Shown: in pieces, positions 25,380-38,100 of the stretch
How the letters are laid out: every line of letters starts with the position of its first letter
How positions within the stretch are numbered: the first letter of the stretch is position 1
Assembly (NCBI RefSeq): GCF_019097595.1
Contig: NC_080715.1
Location: 22,919,573-22,983,572 of the forward strand
Length of the DNA stretch: 64,000 nt
Direction of reading: 5' to 3'
From: Hemibagrus wyckioides
Taxonomy: Eukaryota; Chordata; Actinopteri; Siluriformes; Bagridae
Position numbers and translations under genes: made by a program
Notes under the pieces: model-generated
What the model saw: the letters and a program-made list of their open reading frames with translations, nothing else
What the model was told of the DNA's origin: nothing
The model's database searches: none

Positions 25380-25559
25380 ACAAGACAAGACAAGACAAGA
25401 CAAGACAAGACAAGACAAGAAAAGAAAAGAAAAGAAAAGAAAAGAAAAGAAAAGAAAAGAAAAGAAAAGAAAAGAAAAGAAAAGAAAAGAAAAGAAAAGA
25501 AAAGAAAAGAAAAGAAAAGAAAAGAAAAGAAAAGAAAAGAAAAGAAAAGAAAAGAAAAG
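25380..25559 (+). repeat. Bipartite pentanucleotide repeat: 8 ACAAG units then 28 AAAAG units
   Basis: 25380-25419 is eight perfect ACAAG units. 25420-25559 is 28 perfect AAAAG units, with a single clean switch between them and no interruptions. Long open frames cross it on both strands, but they encode only KEKKR or FLFFS repeats and are artefacts of the 5-base period. Confidence 0.97.
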
Positions 25560-25619
25560 TTGTCAGGGAGGGTCTCATTGCACATATTTTTGCACAGCAT
25601 TGCACAATTGCTACCAAAT

Positions 25620-25978
25620 GCTGCTATACAGAAGTGTATATGTTTACTAGAACCCTCTTTGTTTACAGTTCTTCAATTTTGCACATTGCACTGTATAACA
25701 TATTACACAGAATGTATATTGATCTGTGCTATTTTGTGTATCTGTCCTGTTCTGCTTTGTTTTGTATTGCCCTTTTGTCTTGCAGAGTTTGCACTAGGTT
25801 GCACACGTTGCACATTATGTGGCTAAGACAACTTACTTTCAGTTTTTAGCTTTGTGTAGTTTTGTAGCTCTATGTTGTTTTATGTAGCACCATGGTCCTG
25901 GAGAAATGTTGTCTTGTTTCACTGTGTACTGCGTCAGCTATATATGGTTGAAATGACAATAAAAGCTTCTTGACTTCT
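25620..25978 (+). repeat. Retrotransposon 3'-tail copy
   Basis: The sequence runs from repeated TTGCAC- and GTGTATCTGTCCTGTTCTG blocks to GTCCTGGAGAAATGTTGTCT, CAGCTATATATGGTTGAAAT and GACAATAAAAGC. The last 100 bases are closely matched by the wdr3 intron 1 copy on the other strand. The pentanucleotide repeat at 25380-25559 ends only about 60 bases before it. Confidence 0.6.
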
Positions 25979-26116
25979 CACAGAAACAGAAACCTTCCTA
26001 CAGAAACATTAAAGAATTAGCAGGAATTTCTGGCGAGTACTAGTCTCTCCCTGCATGTAACAACAGTCTTGTATGTCTGGGTTATGGTGTAGGGTGTATC
26101 TCTGTATCTCACAAGG

Positions 26117-26119
<3 letters not shown>

Positions 26120-26193
<74 letters not shown>
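26120..26193. repeat. (TA)n microsatellite, 74 bp
   Basis: A pure alternating TA tract of 37 units sits about 100 bases upstream of a Tc1 transposase relic. It is likely highly variable in length and prone to cruciform formation. Confidence 0.97.
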
Positions 26194-26196
<3 letters not shown>

Positions 26197-26289
26197 CTAT
26201 AGAGATCAAGGTAGAATTTTTTGGGAATAATACTAAAAGATATATATGGTGCAAAGACCGAAAGACAAAGAACATCATAATCACAGCAT

Positions 26290-26640
26290 AACCAGGGTGA
26301 AGCATGGGGGTGGCAGCATCATGCTGTGGAACTGCTTTTCTTCAGCTAATACTGGAGCTGTAGTTGTGGAATCATGGAAAGTTCCAAAATATATATTTTG
26401 ACACAAAACCTACAGGACTCTGTTAGCCAGCTGAAAAAAAAAGAAAAAATTGACAACGGCCCAAAACACAAATCCAAGCCCACAAAGGAATGGATTCAGA
26501 AGAAGAAGATCAAGGTTTTGGAATAGCCCAGATGCAAATCCTGTCAAAGAACCTGTGGAATGACGTGTGCACCTTGTGATTTGATAGATATGGAGCGTTT
26601 TGGAAGGATGAGTGGAATAACATTGTTAAATCAATATTAT
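26290..26640 (+). pseudogene. Degraded Tc1-like transposase relic (C-terminal half)
   Basis: The reading VKHGGGSIMLWNCFSSANTG is the conserved VxHGGGxxMxWG segment between the first two catalytic residues. Further on, NGPKHKSKPTKEWIQKKKIK and VLE match the region around the second aspartate, which is here changed to glycine. Stops and frame breaks follow, and the N-terminal half is missing. Confidence 0.75.
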
Positions 26641-28980
26641 TGCTAGGTTGGTGTATCACAAGCGAAACATGCTTTAATAAAGTCTTAGTTAAGAATCATT
26701 ATTATATTATTATTGCAATATGAAAAAAAAAATCGTTTTTTATTTATTACACCTTTAATATTCAAATAGACTAGTGTTATGTTAAAATGTATTAGGAACA
26801 AGTCCTCACTGGAGTTCACATCAATCCAAAGATTGATTTTTGATTTATTTTCAAATATTCTAAAATTGGAAGTGAATGGCTTTTGGTCAGGGGAGAACAG
26901 GAGCTTTATTGTTGGTGGAGACTAAGCCAAGAAGCAAAGGAGTCCTGTCTATAACAATCTGGTCAGGATAAACACTGCACTCACAGGGAAGGATTGAGTG
27001 TCTGTTTATGGCTAGTAATATGAAGTGCACATGTCTAGAATAGTTTCATACGTCACTTAAATTCTTAACAGGCATCGTACAGTTCAGGACTCTCTCACTT
27101 AGCGTCTCGGTTCCAACATTGCTTTGGAGTTGATAAGTTACCTGTGACACATTTAGGATGAATTTCACCTGAACTTTCTAACAGAAGAGGAATTAGTTAT
27201 CAAATTACATCTTAAAAGCTTTTTTTGCATATAATTTTTTTTTTTAAAATAAGTTGTCTCTTTTAGGATGTGCTAATGTAGAATATGAGTAAAGATGGTG
27301 ATGTGTATTTTGGGTGGACTGCACTGTGACAGTCCACAGTCTCTGGTTGCTAAAAGAACTTTAGAGAGTCAATGCTGCCACCCAGTGCTGAACTCAAATT
27401 GGGATCTTTTCTCAAAATTAGTGACCAGTGCTTTACTCACTTTTTTTCTGCAGTTGGTTTGAAAAAACTCTTAGAAAAAAGAGGTTAAATTAGTCTTTTA
27501 TATAAAGAAACTTGTTTTTTGTTTCAGTAGAGCACTGTGCCTCTATAGCTTTAACAAATAAGAGGAATTTATTCATAATAATTTGCCTTGAATCACCCCA
27601 AAGTCAGAGAGATTAGTATCCCAGAATTGCTCTGTTTATGACACAAACAGCTAGAAGTCAGGCTGCCCCTCATATAAACCTGAATCAGAAGGACCAGGAA
27701 ACAAATCAATGCATTCCTGTACATAATGTGCTAAAAACTTCTTCTCTGCATGGAACAAAGTGCATTAGAGTGCAAATGTTTATCTTTTCAGCTGCAGGAG
27801 ACAGGAGACTGATCACCATGATAAGAGAAAATGAGACTTTGCAATACTGTAGTGTGGGGAAAGGGAGGAGATATCATCAACCCAATCTGCACTTTCTGTG
27901 CTGACAAAATTATGGCTTACCTATGCAATAAAAACTGTTAAAAACATTATTTATTTAGTGCCTTGCTCACCTTTTTAACACTAGCCATAACTGCAGTACA
28001 TTGACTTTTCTTGCATACACCCTACATATCCCTTTTTAGAGTAGTACACTATAGTAGTAGTACACAGTAGTACAATATTTGATATTCAGCCACAGAGCTG
28101 AGGTTAACAAAAACAATACCTTCTCAGTCTTAGAGCTAACCAGCCAGTGGTGTGAATGTTTTTTGGGTTTTTTTTGACTTGTGATCAGAGCCTAGTGACA
28201 TCTAAGCCTCAGCACTTTTACAGCCTTTACACACTTGGCTATGAAAACTGAAAGCTAAGATAGCAGATAGTAATTTGAGCTGAGAAGCGCTCTAGTAGTG
28301 TTGGCTTTGTATTTCACTGTTTCACTGAACAGGAGATTGATGTGTAAAAGTGAAACAGGGCTGAGAAGACCACAACTCTTCACACATTTTGTGCTCTGAG
28401 TTTCATACACTGAGGCATGTGACAGAAAATTAAAGTGCCTGTTGCTTAGTAAAGTGAACCTGTAACCTGTCTTCATCTCCAGCACTGACCTGACAGCAAA
28501 CCCACAGAAACATAATCCTGCCTTGCACAAAGCATCCTGGGACAGCATAGCCTTGGTTGAATTAGCAAGACAGCTTGTCTTGAGCATATGATCTTAGCTG
28601 TAGAACACTGCTCATCTTCTGTAAGTGATATGCACATGTTAATAAAGCTCTCCTGCTCATTTCACCACAGCCCTGTACATGGAGAGTTATGAGAATAAAG
28701 CAGAATCCCCTTTTCTTCTTAACATGATGAAAAATCCCAGTGGTGGTCCTCTGCTCTGGTGACAGCTCTGACATGTTTCTCACTCCTAAACCCTCAGCCA
28801 ACATCACCACTTCATTGCTGAATGCAAACCCTCCCCCCATCCCTGCCCTCTCCCCCTCCTTGCCAGTGAGCACTGATGCAGGAAAAGCAGTATAAATGAA
28901 AAAATCCTATATATCACCTGTCCAGTCTCATTGTACTCAAACAGAAATTTGTTTAGATACTAATATTGTACTCAATTCTA
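26641..28980. other. Segment downstream of wdr3, no gene recognised
   Basis: This follows the wdr3 3' end (minus strand) and precedes the Tc1 relic at 26290-26640. Frames at 28255-28873 on the minus strand have no recognisable motif. Part of it could be extended wdr3 3' UTR if the signal at 28989 is skipped, but no further hexamer was relied on. Confidence 0.55.
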
Positions 28981-28988
28981 AAATAACA

Positions 28989-28994
28989 TTTATT
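28989..28994 (-). other. wdr3 polyadenylation signal candidate (AATAAA)
   Basis: The minus strand reads AATAAA here, 205 bases past the wdr3 stop codon at 29199-29201. It is the only canonical hexamer seen between the stop and this point, so the 3' UTR is probably about 220-230 bases. The cleavage site itself is not visible. Confidence 0.6.
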
Positions 28995-29198
28995 ACATAT
29001 AAACTTCACTGCACCTATAGGCTCCTAAAAATATTTCAACAGATTATGTAAAATAAAACGACTCAGGCAAAGGGCTTGTAACTGAAATCTTTTAGAAAAA
29101 TTAGAAATGGGAACAAACAGTTACAATTCATATCCAAGCCTATAAAAAGTCTATTTTTTGACATTTTCTACATATGATGTTGTTTTCTGTGAACTGAT

Positions 29199-32100
29199 TT
29201 ATGTGATGGTCAGAATGGCCCGCTCTCTCTTTCTCCTCTTTCTCTTCTTCTCCTCAAAGCGATCTGTGGCATCAGCAAAGAACATCACGTCTTCTTTGCT
29301 CTCAATCTCCCGCTGCAGGAACTGAAGGCCTGCGCTGTTAAAGCCCAGCAAATCCTGAGGCAGAGGAGCAGAATGAGTAAAGCTAAAGTCAATCTAACAG
29401 AGACAGTTTAGCTTGGTTACCAGTGAAACATACATACCCTGATCTCCCGCACTTTGGAGATTGTGTTTGTCCTCAGCTCATCAATGACTGACAGCAGCAT
29501 TTGGTTACTGGTGATCTGCCCAAAGTGGATTCTTCAACAGAATACAATCAATAAGGATTATAATAAGTTAAAAGTGCATTGGACTCTTTCTTCACTGAAA
29601 TGGATTGCTGAATACAGCTGTGTACAGTTGTGTAGTGTTCAAATTGTCTCTCATTCTGATGTTGTTTAACAGTTTAATCATTCATTTATGCTATGATGAG
29701 TAAGAGCTCATGTTCCAAAAGCTGATTAGAACAAAAGCTAGCTAAGCTCTTTTTACCTCACTCTAAAGAGTTCAACAGTCTAACCGAAAAGCTTTGTTAT
29801 CAGTCTATGTTTTATGTAGAGAAAACATTTATAGTAAGTCTCTTTACCTTGCTTCTTTATCAGTGAACCATGCCTCACTGGTGTGTGGAAAATTATACAG
29901 TGAATGAAACCTTCAGCCCAAAATATTTGGGTTTTAAGTTAAGACTAAAACTACTAAAACTAGTAGACTGCACAGTATTAAAAAAGAATATTATTAACAG
30001 GTAACAAATATACACATCAAATATAACAAACACAAATCAGCTGCATGAATGTGGGCCAGAAGTTCTTTCAACAAAATATTACATCTTATCATTTGTATTT
30101 CTAACATTTATATCCTTATTTCATGATGAACAATGTGACTGTATAAATAAACTGAGCTTTCTATATACCTGAGCAGGAAGAAGAGGCAGCGGCAGACCAA
30201 CTCTACCTCCAGGCCCTGTTGTATGTAAGTGTTTAAGAGGAGAAGAAGATCAGGGATATATGGAAACGGCAGCACCAGTAGAGACACCTCCAACTCACTG
30301 AAAATCAGAAGATTTATTCCATCACTACTCATAAAGTAACAAGCATTCATCTTATACACTCAGCAAGATGTTAAATACACTCTTCAATATGGTTTCCACT
30401 TCTGTAGCTAAAGACCTGGAGCTTTATCCAGAAGACAGTGACTGAAGGATTCACAATTTCTTCAAAGGATTTAAATGCAAAAAAAAAAAAATCATGTGCA
30501 TATGAACAAGTAGATGGACTTATATCCAGTTACTCTCTTAAATATCTCTTAATGGTGGACCACAAGCTTCACATGTTACCTGGCTTTATAGTTGGTTTTA
30601 GTTTCCATTAACATGGTTTTGGTTAACATTTATATTTTAACTTTAACTTATTCACATTCATGTAACACTTACATCAGGTAAAAGGTGAGAATACACCAGT
30701 GTAACAATATGAAACGCTTGCATGCAGCACACTGTGTCTGAATAGGAAATGTTCCCTTACCTGGACCGGACCTTCTTAATGACATCCAGAACATAGCGAG
30801 AAGGCTGTGGGGCATCAGATAAGAGTTAGTAGAGCAATAATGCATGTGTGCTGCAGTAATTACTGGACTCTTCTAATTTATCAGAGTGTAACTGGTGCTT
30901 TTAGTATACAGAGCTAGTTCTCTCTGTTGTAGAAATCCAAACAAACGTTTCTGAAACATGTACTGTATGTAGTTCAAAGACTTTAGAATGCGTTTTATTT
31001 TCTTACTGAAATACTTCCATAAGCCACAAGAATTGGGTTCATCGTTGGTGGAGGTAACTGCAAAACAAAAGTGTCTTAGTAATCGAAGGGTAATGTGCAA
31101 ATCTACCAATCAAATATAGAGATAAACACTACAACATGCACAGACTAGTTTAATATTCAGAGAGGAAAGTGTATGTGAGCATGTGCACAGCTTGGGAATC
31201 GAGGTCATGTCATGTTGCACTTGGGACTGAAGTGTCATAATGCCAGACCAGGCCTCTTCTTCACATTATCTGCTCCATATTAAGACTGAATGTAAATATT
31301 CTGGATTAGCTGTGACAAATTAAACACCTAATTATACAGAAGAACTCTAAATATAAAGACCTAATACTTTACATCCAACGGTGTGTATCTGTAATTTGAG
31401 AAAATTGGTTGAAAGCTGATTGATACAAACTATTGGTTTAGGTAAAATGTCCTGCTATGGATGAAGTCTAACAAACTTGCAAAATGTAATTTATTTATTG
31501 CAAGTTACTAAAAAGGCAAGTAAACCTGATCTTTCAATGTCTGTTTCATCTCAGAGACCTCATAGATGCTACTTTTTAATCCACACAGGAGAAAAATGTA
31601 AAATTACATTTCACTTTCTATATTTTATTTTTTAACCACAATGGCCCCAAATATGAAAAGCATCTATATTTCGACTGTCAGGACCTTGCTTGAATGTCGC
31701 TTAACTTTTCTTAACCTAACAGAAAAGTAGATCTTCACAGCATGACATCACATCACATTCCCAAGCCCAGGTTGTGTGGAAGATGTTCCACACCTGCTTT
31801 CCTGCTGCCTCACAGGCAGCTTTGTGCTGCTCCAACTTCTTGCTCTCCTCTCTGTACAGCTCCAGTGCCTCCATCATGCGCTCCGCCTGGACGGATGTTT
31901 TTAGGAAATTATTCAGAACAAATGATAAAAAAAAAGTTTAATCTTTATGAACAGCCATAAGGCAAACTCACAGCTTTGACTGTCTCTATAGTCTTCTTCC
32001 CTGCAGGTTCAGCCTCGCCTTTGGCCTCACCAGGGACCTGGAACAAACAGGAAGAATTGACAGCAGTGTTACACCTGTTTATATTTCAGAAAAGCCATCT

Positions 32101-35100
32101 GTAAGGACCAAGACTACTACCTACCACGGGCTCATCTCCTTTGGCTAAAGATTCTTCAAATTCTGCTTCTCTTTCCTAGGAAAAGTCAGATTTTCAGAAT
32201 AAGTGAAATTTTTAGGATGAGCTGTTCAGAGACATCGCACACATGCTAAAATGATTATATTAATCATTATTTTTTAAAGAGGGGTATATTGCTGTTATTA
32301 GCAAGATGATTTCGTTTACCAGGTTCCCATGATCACCATCAGACACTCACCATCTCTTTCTCCTCCTCTAGGATGATAGGCTCCCTGGTTCTCTCCCAAA
32401 GCCTGAGGGACTTATCATGAGAGGAAGAGACAACGTGGTCTCCATTGGGACTGATGGCCAGGCACCACACTTCACCATGGTGTCCCTGAGGAACAAGGCC
32501 CAGAAGTAAAATGTTAAGTCTATAATAAAGCCTCTAAACAGGTGAATTTTCTCCCGTTTTTGTATCGAGGCTGGGAAGAAAAATATTCTGCTTGCACAAC
32601 ACAATTAACCATTGCTGCCTATTGACTATGTTCTGTTCCTATCATACATTTAGCCCAAAGTCAATAACAGCCTGCATTTTCACTGTGAAACCCAAAGTAT
32701 AATCATTTCCTTCACTCACATGCATATGGAAAATACTGTGTTTTTTTAAGAAAATAATCACCTCCAGGGTCTGGATGTGTTCAAACTTGTCAGCATCCCA
32801 CTGTTTGATCTTTCTGTCCTTTCCGGCTGTGAAAAACAGATGGGTTTTGGGGACAAACTGAAGGAACATTACGCTGGAAAGAGAGAAGAAGGCAAATATT
32901 GACCATCTGGGATGACATCATCATCATTAACATCTTGGGAATTTTCACCAATACAGGAGATGAACAAACACCAGAAGAGATAACAACTAACTAAAAGCAG
33001 ATTGTAGGAAGGAAATGACCACACTTATAATCTCAGTTATAATCTGACAGTAACGACTTTAAAGATGTTGTAAGCCAGGTCTTCTGGGATCAATAGCTAT
33101 TCTAACAGTAAACAGAGGGACACACTATTGTCTAAGCAACAGAAACATCTAGTACCTGTCATCATGAGCAAACATCGAGCGATGGCAGTCACCAAAGTCC
33201 AAACCCCAGACCTTCACGTTTCTGTCTGCTGATCCAGTGGCTATCAGTGCACTATCCTAAAACACAATTAGAACAGGAGAGTTATCAGAATAAAAATGTT
33301 TCTCTTGGTCATTGTTGTGAGCTGTAAGAACATGCTTCTTATAGATTTTACAATATCCTAGAGCATACACTACTGCATTATTGTGGATACTTCAAAATAC
33401 TGTTTATCTTTATTATGCTGAAGGGATGGGAGTTCAAGTCAAGGTTCCAACTCCTCTGATCCAAACTAAAAACTGCAGGCAGATTACATAAATCCACATA
33501 AATCCCTCTGTGAGCTGTTACTATAGAAATGGCATTAACACACATAAAACAAGTGTATTAATAAACCTGTGATTTATCTTACAGCCTCCACTATTGTCTG
33601 ACCTGCCATTACTGAAAATTAGCAGTTATTAGCAGTGAAATTTAGCAATTATTATCATATAACAATGTAGATACAAGCCCCACTGACCATAAAAAAACAG
33701 TTCGATGGAAGACTTACGTGTGAAATGTCCAAACACAGCACAGGCAGTTTATGTCCATACAGAGACAGGAAAAACTAGAGAAAGCAACAGATCAGTCACT
33801 TTCAAATTTTCAGTGTTATTAACAGCATGAATAAGCATTCATTCTTTCCTGACATAGAAGCATCAACAGTGTTCAAATGACTTCTAAATACCTTTAGTGT
33901 GTCTGTGTAGAATATTTTCACAGTGCAGTCGAGGAGAGACACTGCCAACAGTCTCTGATCAGGACTAAAGCGCACACACAGCACATCCTCATCCAACTGT
34001 AGTGTGCGAGTGTGTTTCACTGTCAGTCTCCTGCAGTAATAGACACATAGCTGTCATACACAAAACATTTATTCACGATCATGTAAAAAGATATGGTTAG
34101 CAGACAAAGCCTTCCTCACTTGTTGGCTCCTGATTCTTTGTCCTTTATGAGCTCAAAATCCCAGAATTTCACCATCTTGTCTGCTCCTCCAGTTACAATT
34201 CCTCTCTGAACACACAAACACACACTTCAGCATGTTTGCAAATTGATAGACATGTTAATTAATATTTCCTCATATTGTCTGTCATTTATCGACCATTGTA
34301 TGATGTACAGTATAGAAGAGGGACAAAGGAAAAACACTGGCACTGTAGGCATTTTGGCACTGTAGGTGGTCATGGCTCAGGTGCACTGTTGTCATGCTGG
34401 CACAGGTTTGGCCCCCGTGGTTCAAGGGAAATATTGTATAGTATACAAAGACATTCTAGACAATTGTGTGCTTCCAACTTTGTGGCAACAGCTTGGGGGA
34501 CACAGTCAGGTGTCCACAAACATTTAGCCCTAATAGGGTACATGGTGTAAAGCTACTGCTATTGTTTACATCAAAATCCTTTCATCAATTAAAAATTCAA
34601 AACATAGCCATTAAAGGACATTTGACAGTTATAGATACATGTTAAATGTCCTCAATCTAGTACCTGATCAGGAGAGAGACAGATGGACCACAGAGCTCCC
34701 TCATGAGCTTCTGCAGTCTCCAGCAGGCTGCCAGAGGCCAAGTCAAAAATCTGAATCTTTCCACTCTGTGAATGAAAAGCAAGCAATTAAAGGCCAGGAA
34801 ACGTGGGAATCGATAAACCTACTTCACTCAACTTTTCCTAATCAAATAAAACGTTTGTTGTGATATACCTTAGTTCCCACAATGATCTGTCTATCTCCAG
34901 GCACAAACAGTGAGCAGAGCGCGTACTCGCATGTCATGGTGCGGATCACCTGCAACGTAGCCCTGAGACAGAAAAGATTTCCTGTTAAACACCCAAAATA
35001 CTAAAGGTAAGGTTAAAAACATGCATATCAGGATTTCCTCAGCACAATCAGGTTTATATGACGGTAAATAAAACACATTAGACTTAAGCCTTAGAAGTCC

Positions 35101-38100
35101 TGAGACTGACCTGTTCCAGACTTTGACAGTGTCTCCAGAAGCAGACAGGATTGCAATGTTGTCTGAGCTGAAAGACAATGTCCTGGCATCTGTGCGGTGG
35201 CCACCCAGGGTGAGTCGAGACGTCTTGGTGCCTGTAGGGGTCTTTTCTGTTGTCTTTAGACTGAAAGTCTCTATTGTGTTATTCTGCAGCAACAGAGCCA
35301 CTTTCATTTCACCATTAGGAGACAGAAGGCAGTCCACCGACCTGAGATAAACAGATTACATTTATAACTCCATAAAATATGGGAATGTTAAGCAGTATAA
35401 GTCTCTCTCATGCATCTAATGTTGAAGTGCACTGACCTGATCTTAGAGGAGGCTTTTATACTGGCCAGCTTTTGGATCTCATCGGTCAGCTTGCACTCCA
35501 CAACTATATCTGTTGCATCTGCACCACCATCCTGAGACCTGACCCAGAAACACCAGACATCAATAAGTTAAAGGACATCGAGTCTGATTTTTTTTTTTTT
35601 CCAGGGTTGATTCTCTAAATTCCTGGTTACATACTTGGCCTTCTTCTTGGCCTTTTTCAGCTTTCTTTCCATTTTCTTCTGAATGTCTTCCTCTGGCAGC
35701 ACAGCAAAGATCTCCAAAGTGCTATCAAGGCCCTACAGATATAATTGGTTAGATGAATCCAAAACATATTGTAAAGGTTTACAAAATATTTACCTGGAAA
35801 TAATAAAAATACATACATGGCATGCCAAGACTTTAGCTTTGGGATCGGCAATCAAGGACACAACCCGGTCTCTGGCTTCTCTCAGAATAGAGCCAGCTTT
35901 CGTACAGCTGAGGATTCTCTGAAGAAAGACACGAAAAAGGAAAAGTGCTGTAAAGAACACTCGATAAAAAAGCAATCCTGTAGAACAAAAATACAGCCAC
36001 ATGCATGGATAGAGCAATGTTTGTTATTATGTCAGTGATGAGATATTACATCTTCTGGTTCTTCATTAGGAACTTCTTCATTATCATCATCATCAGCACC
36101 AAGGAGACATTTTCCTTTCTTCTGCTGTGGCTCCCCTACTTCTTTACTCTGAAGTGTGAATAAATGAAATGAAACACATTTCTCATATTTCAGTATTAGA
36201 GTCAACTTCGAAACTCCACTCTATTTGGTGTATAAAATAAAAAACTGTATGCTGTATGTGTTGTCTTTTCCTTTAAATGGACCAACCCGAAGCATTTAAG
36301 ACACACTTGTTGCCATGTAAAAATAGGACCAGAGTGCTCACCTCCTCTAGGTAATCGATGTCCCAGGCTCGGAGCTCACTGTCAGCAGATCCAGTCAGCA
36401 GCCTGGACTCCTGGTTCAACAGAACCATTCCCCACACCTGCAGAATACAGCAGTCCTTATTCACAAATGTCCTCATTCACAACTCAAAAAATACCATCCA
36501 TCAAAACAGCAGCAAAACTGTAAAGTACTTTACAATAAGATACAAGTTTTATTGATCCCAAAATGACCTCAAAATAGCAGTCTGATTATGTTTAATGCTC
36601 TGACAGGTACTGTGGAGTAATTCTGCTCACCTCACTGCGGTGGCCCACCATTGTCTTAAAACAGTGCTGGGTATCCAAATCCCACCATTTTACAAAGCTG
36701 TCCTTTGAGCTGGAATAAAAGAGTGCAGTAATTTAAAATGCTTATGAAAATGCATAACACACTAATGCAAGTCTTTTTTTTTTTTTTACTTTCAAATACA
36801 CTGATTAAAGTTTACTATATTGTTATATTACCTTGTAATAACATGCAATAACCCATAACCCTTGATCTGACTCACCTTGTGACAAGCAAATTTTTGTCCT
36901 TTAAGAGCAAAGCTTGTGTGATGGCGTCTTTGTGTCCTTTGAGCCTGTACAATCCACACTCGTTTATTATGTCCCACACAATCACATCTGTGTCCTACAA
37001 AAAATTAGAGAATTATTTTAGCATACCTGATTTTTTAAAAAGTTCTAGAAATGTATGATGTTAGAGTTAACAGTTTTGCTAAGAATAAATCATACAGAGT
37101 CTTTTATCTCACCTTGGATCCAGTAACAAGCCGCGCTCCCAGTGTGTCATAATGCATGACTGTGATAGCAGATTTGTGTCCGTTGAAAGAGATATTGCTT
37201 TCACCGTTTAAAAGGCTGAAGATACGCACACTGCCATCCTCATAACCCACAGCTATGTGGATACCATCAGGAGAAGGGCAGAGATATGTTACCTCATGCT
37301 TCTTCCCCTCAAGAATTAGAATCTAGAAAACAAAACATTGAAACTGGATGTGAGTGAACCAGCTGAGTGCAAACAACAACCCATCATAAAGCACTGCATA
37401 TTACAGCACACGATATGCATAGTTTGGTGTTTTACCTTTAAACCTAGCAATGACCTGGTGAGTTGAATTTAGTGTGTTGGATCAGAAAGATCACCAAATT
37501 CAAGTCAAATAGTTTTTTATTGTCATTTCAACCGTATATAGCTGGTGCGGTACATAGTGAAATGAAACAACGTTCCTCCAGGAGAACAAGGAACTAGGGA
37601 CTAGTACAATCACACAGTTCCACATTACTGGCACGTGTGCAAACCAGTGCAGACAGTGCGAAGACAGACAGTAAAAAAACACTAGACTACAATGCAATAG
37701 TGCACAAAGAGCAGCACTGACTAATATAGCGTTCTACAGAGTGGAAGTGAAGATGATTTGGTTGTAAAGCACAAGCACAAAATCTGGACAGAGCTGCCTT
37801 GCACCAGACAGACATAAATAAACATAACAGACCTAACTTCCAGTGAGGATTTTTTGTATCTAGGCAATGTATGGAAATGGCAGAAAACACAACAAATTCA
37901 TACCTCCATGATATTTATTGAGTCTATAAATAGCTTTACAGTCTAGTTTTAGAGTGTCTAGTATTATTTGCTGATGTGTTCATAGTAGGCCTATTTTTAA
38001 CTTAGATATGTATATACGTTTGCTATTTTTCTTAACCATAAGCTACAATTGTGTCATCTAAGGGTAACCAGCAAATAAACTGGCACAGGATTCAGCTAAT

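Noticed and set aside
25207..25849. Open frames of 113-173 codons on both strands across the pentanucleotide repeat
   Set aside because: They consist mostly of KEKKR or FLFFS repeats created by a 5-base unit without stops, with no start context or domain.
32874..33155. Intronic C/D-box snoRNA in wdr3 (TGATGATGATG on the minus strand near 32915-32930)
   Set aside because: A D box at a suitable distance would fall inside exon 17, and no terminal stem was found.
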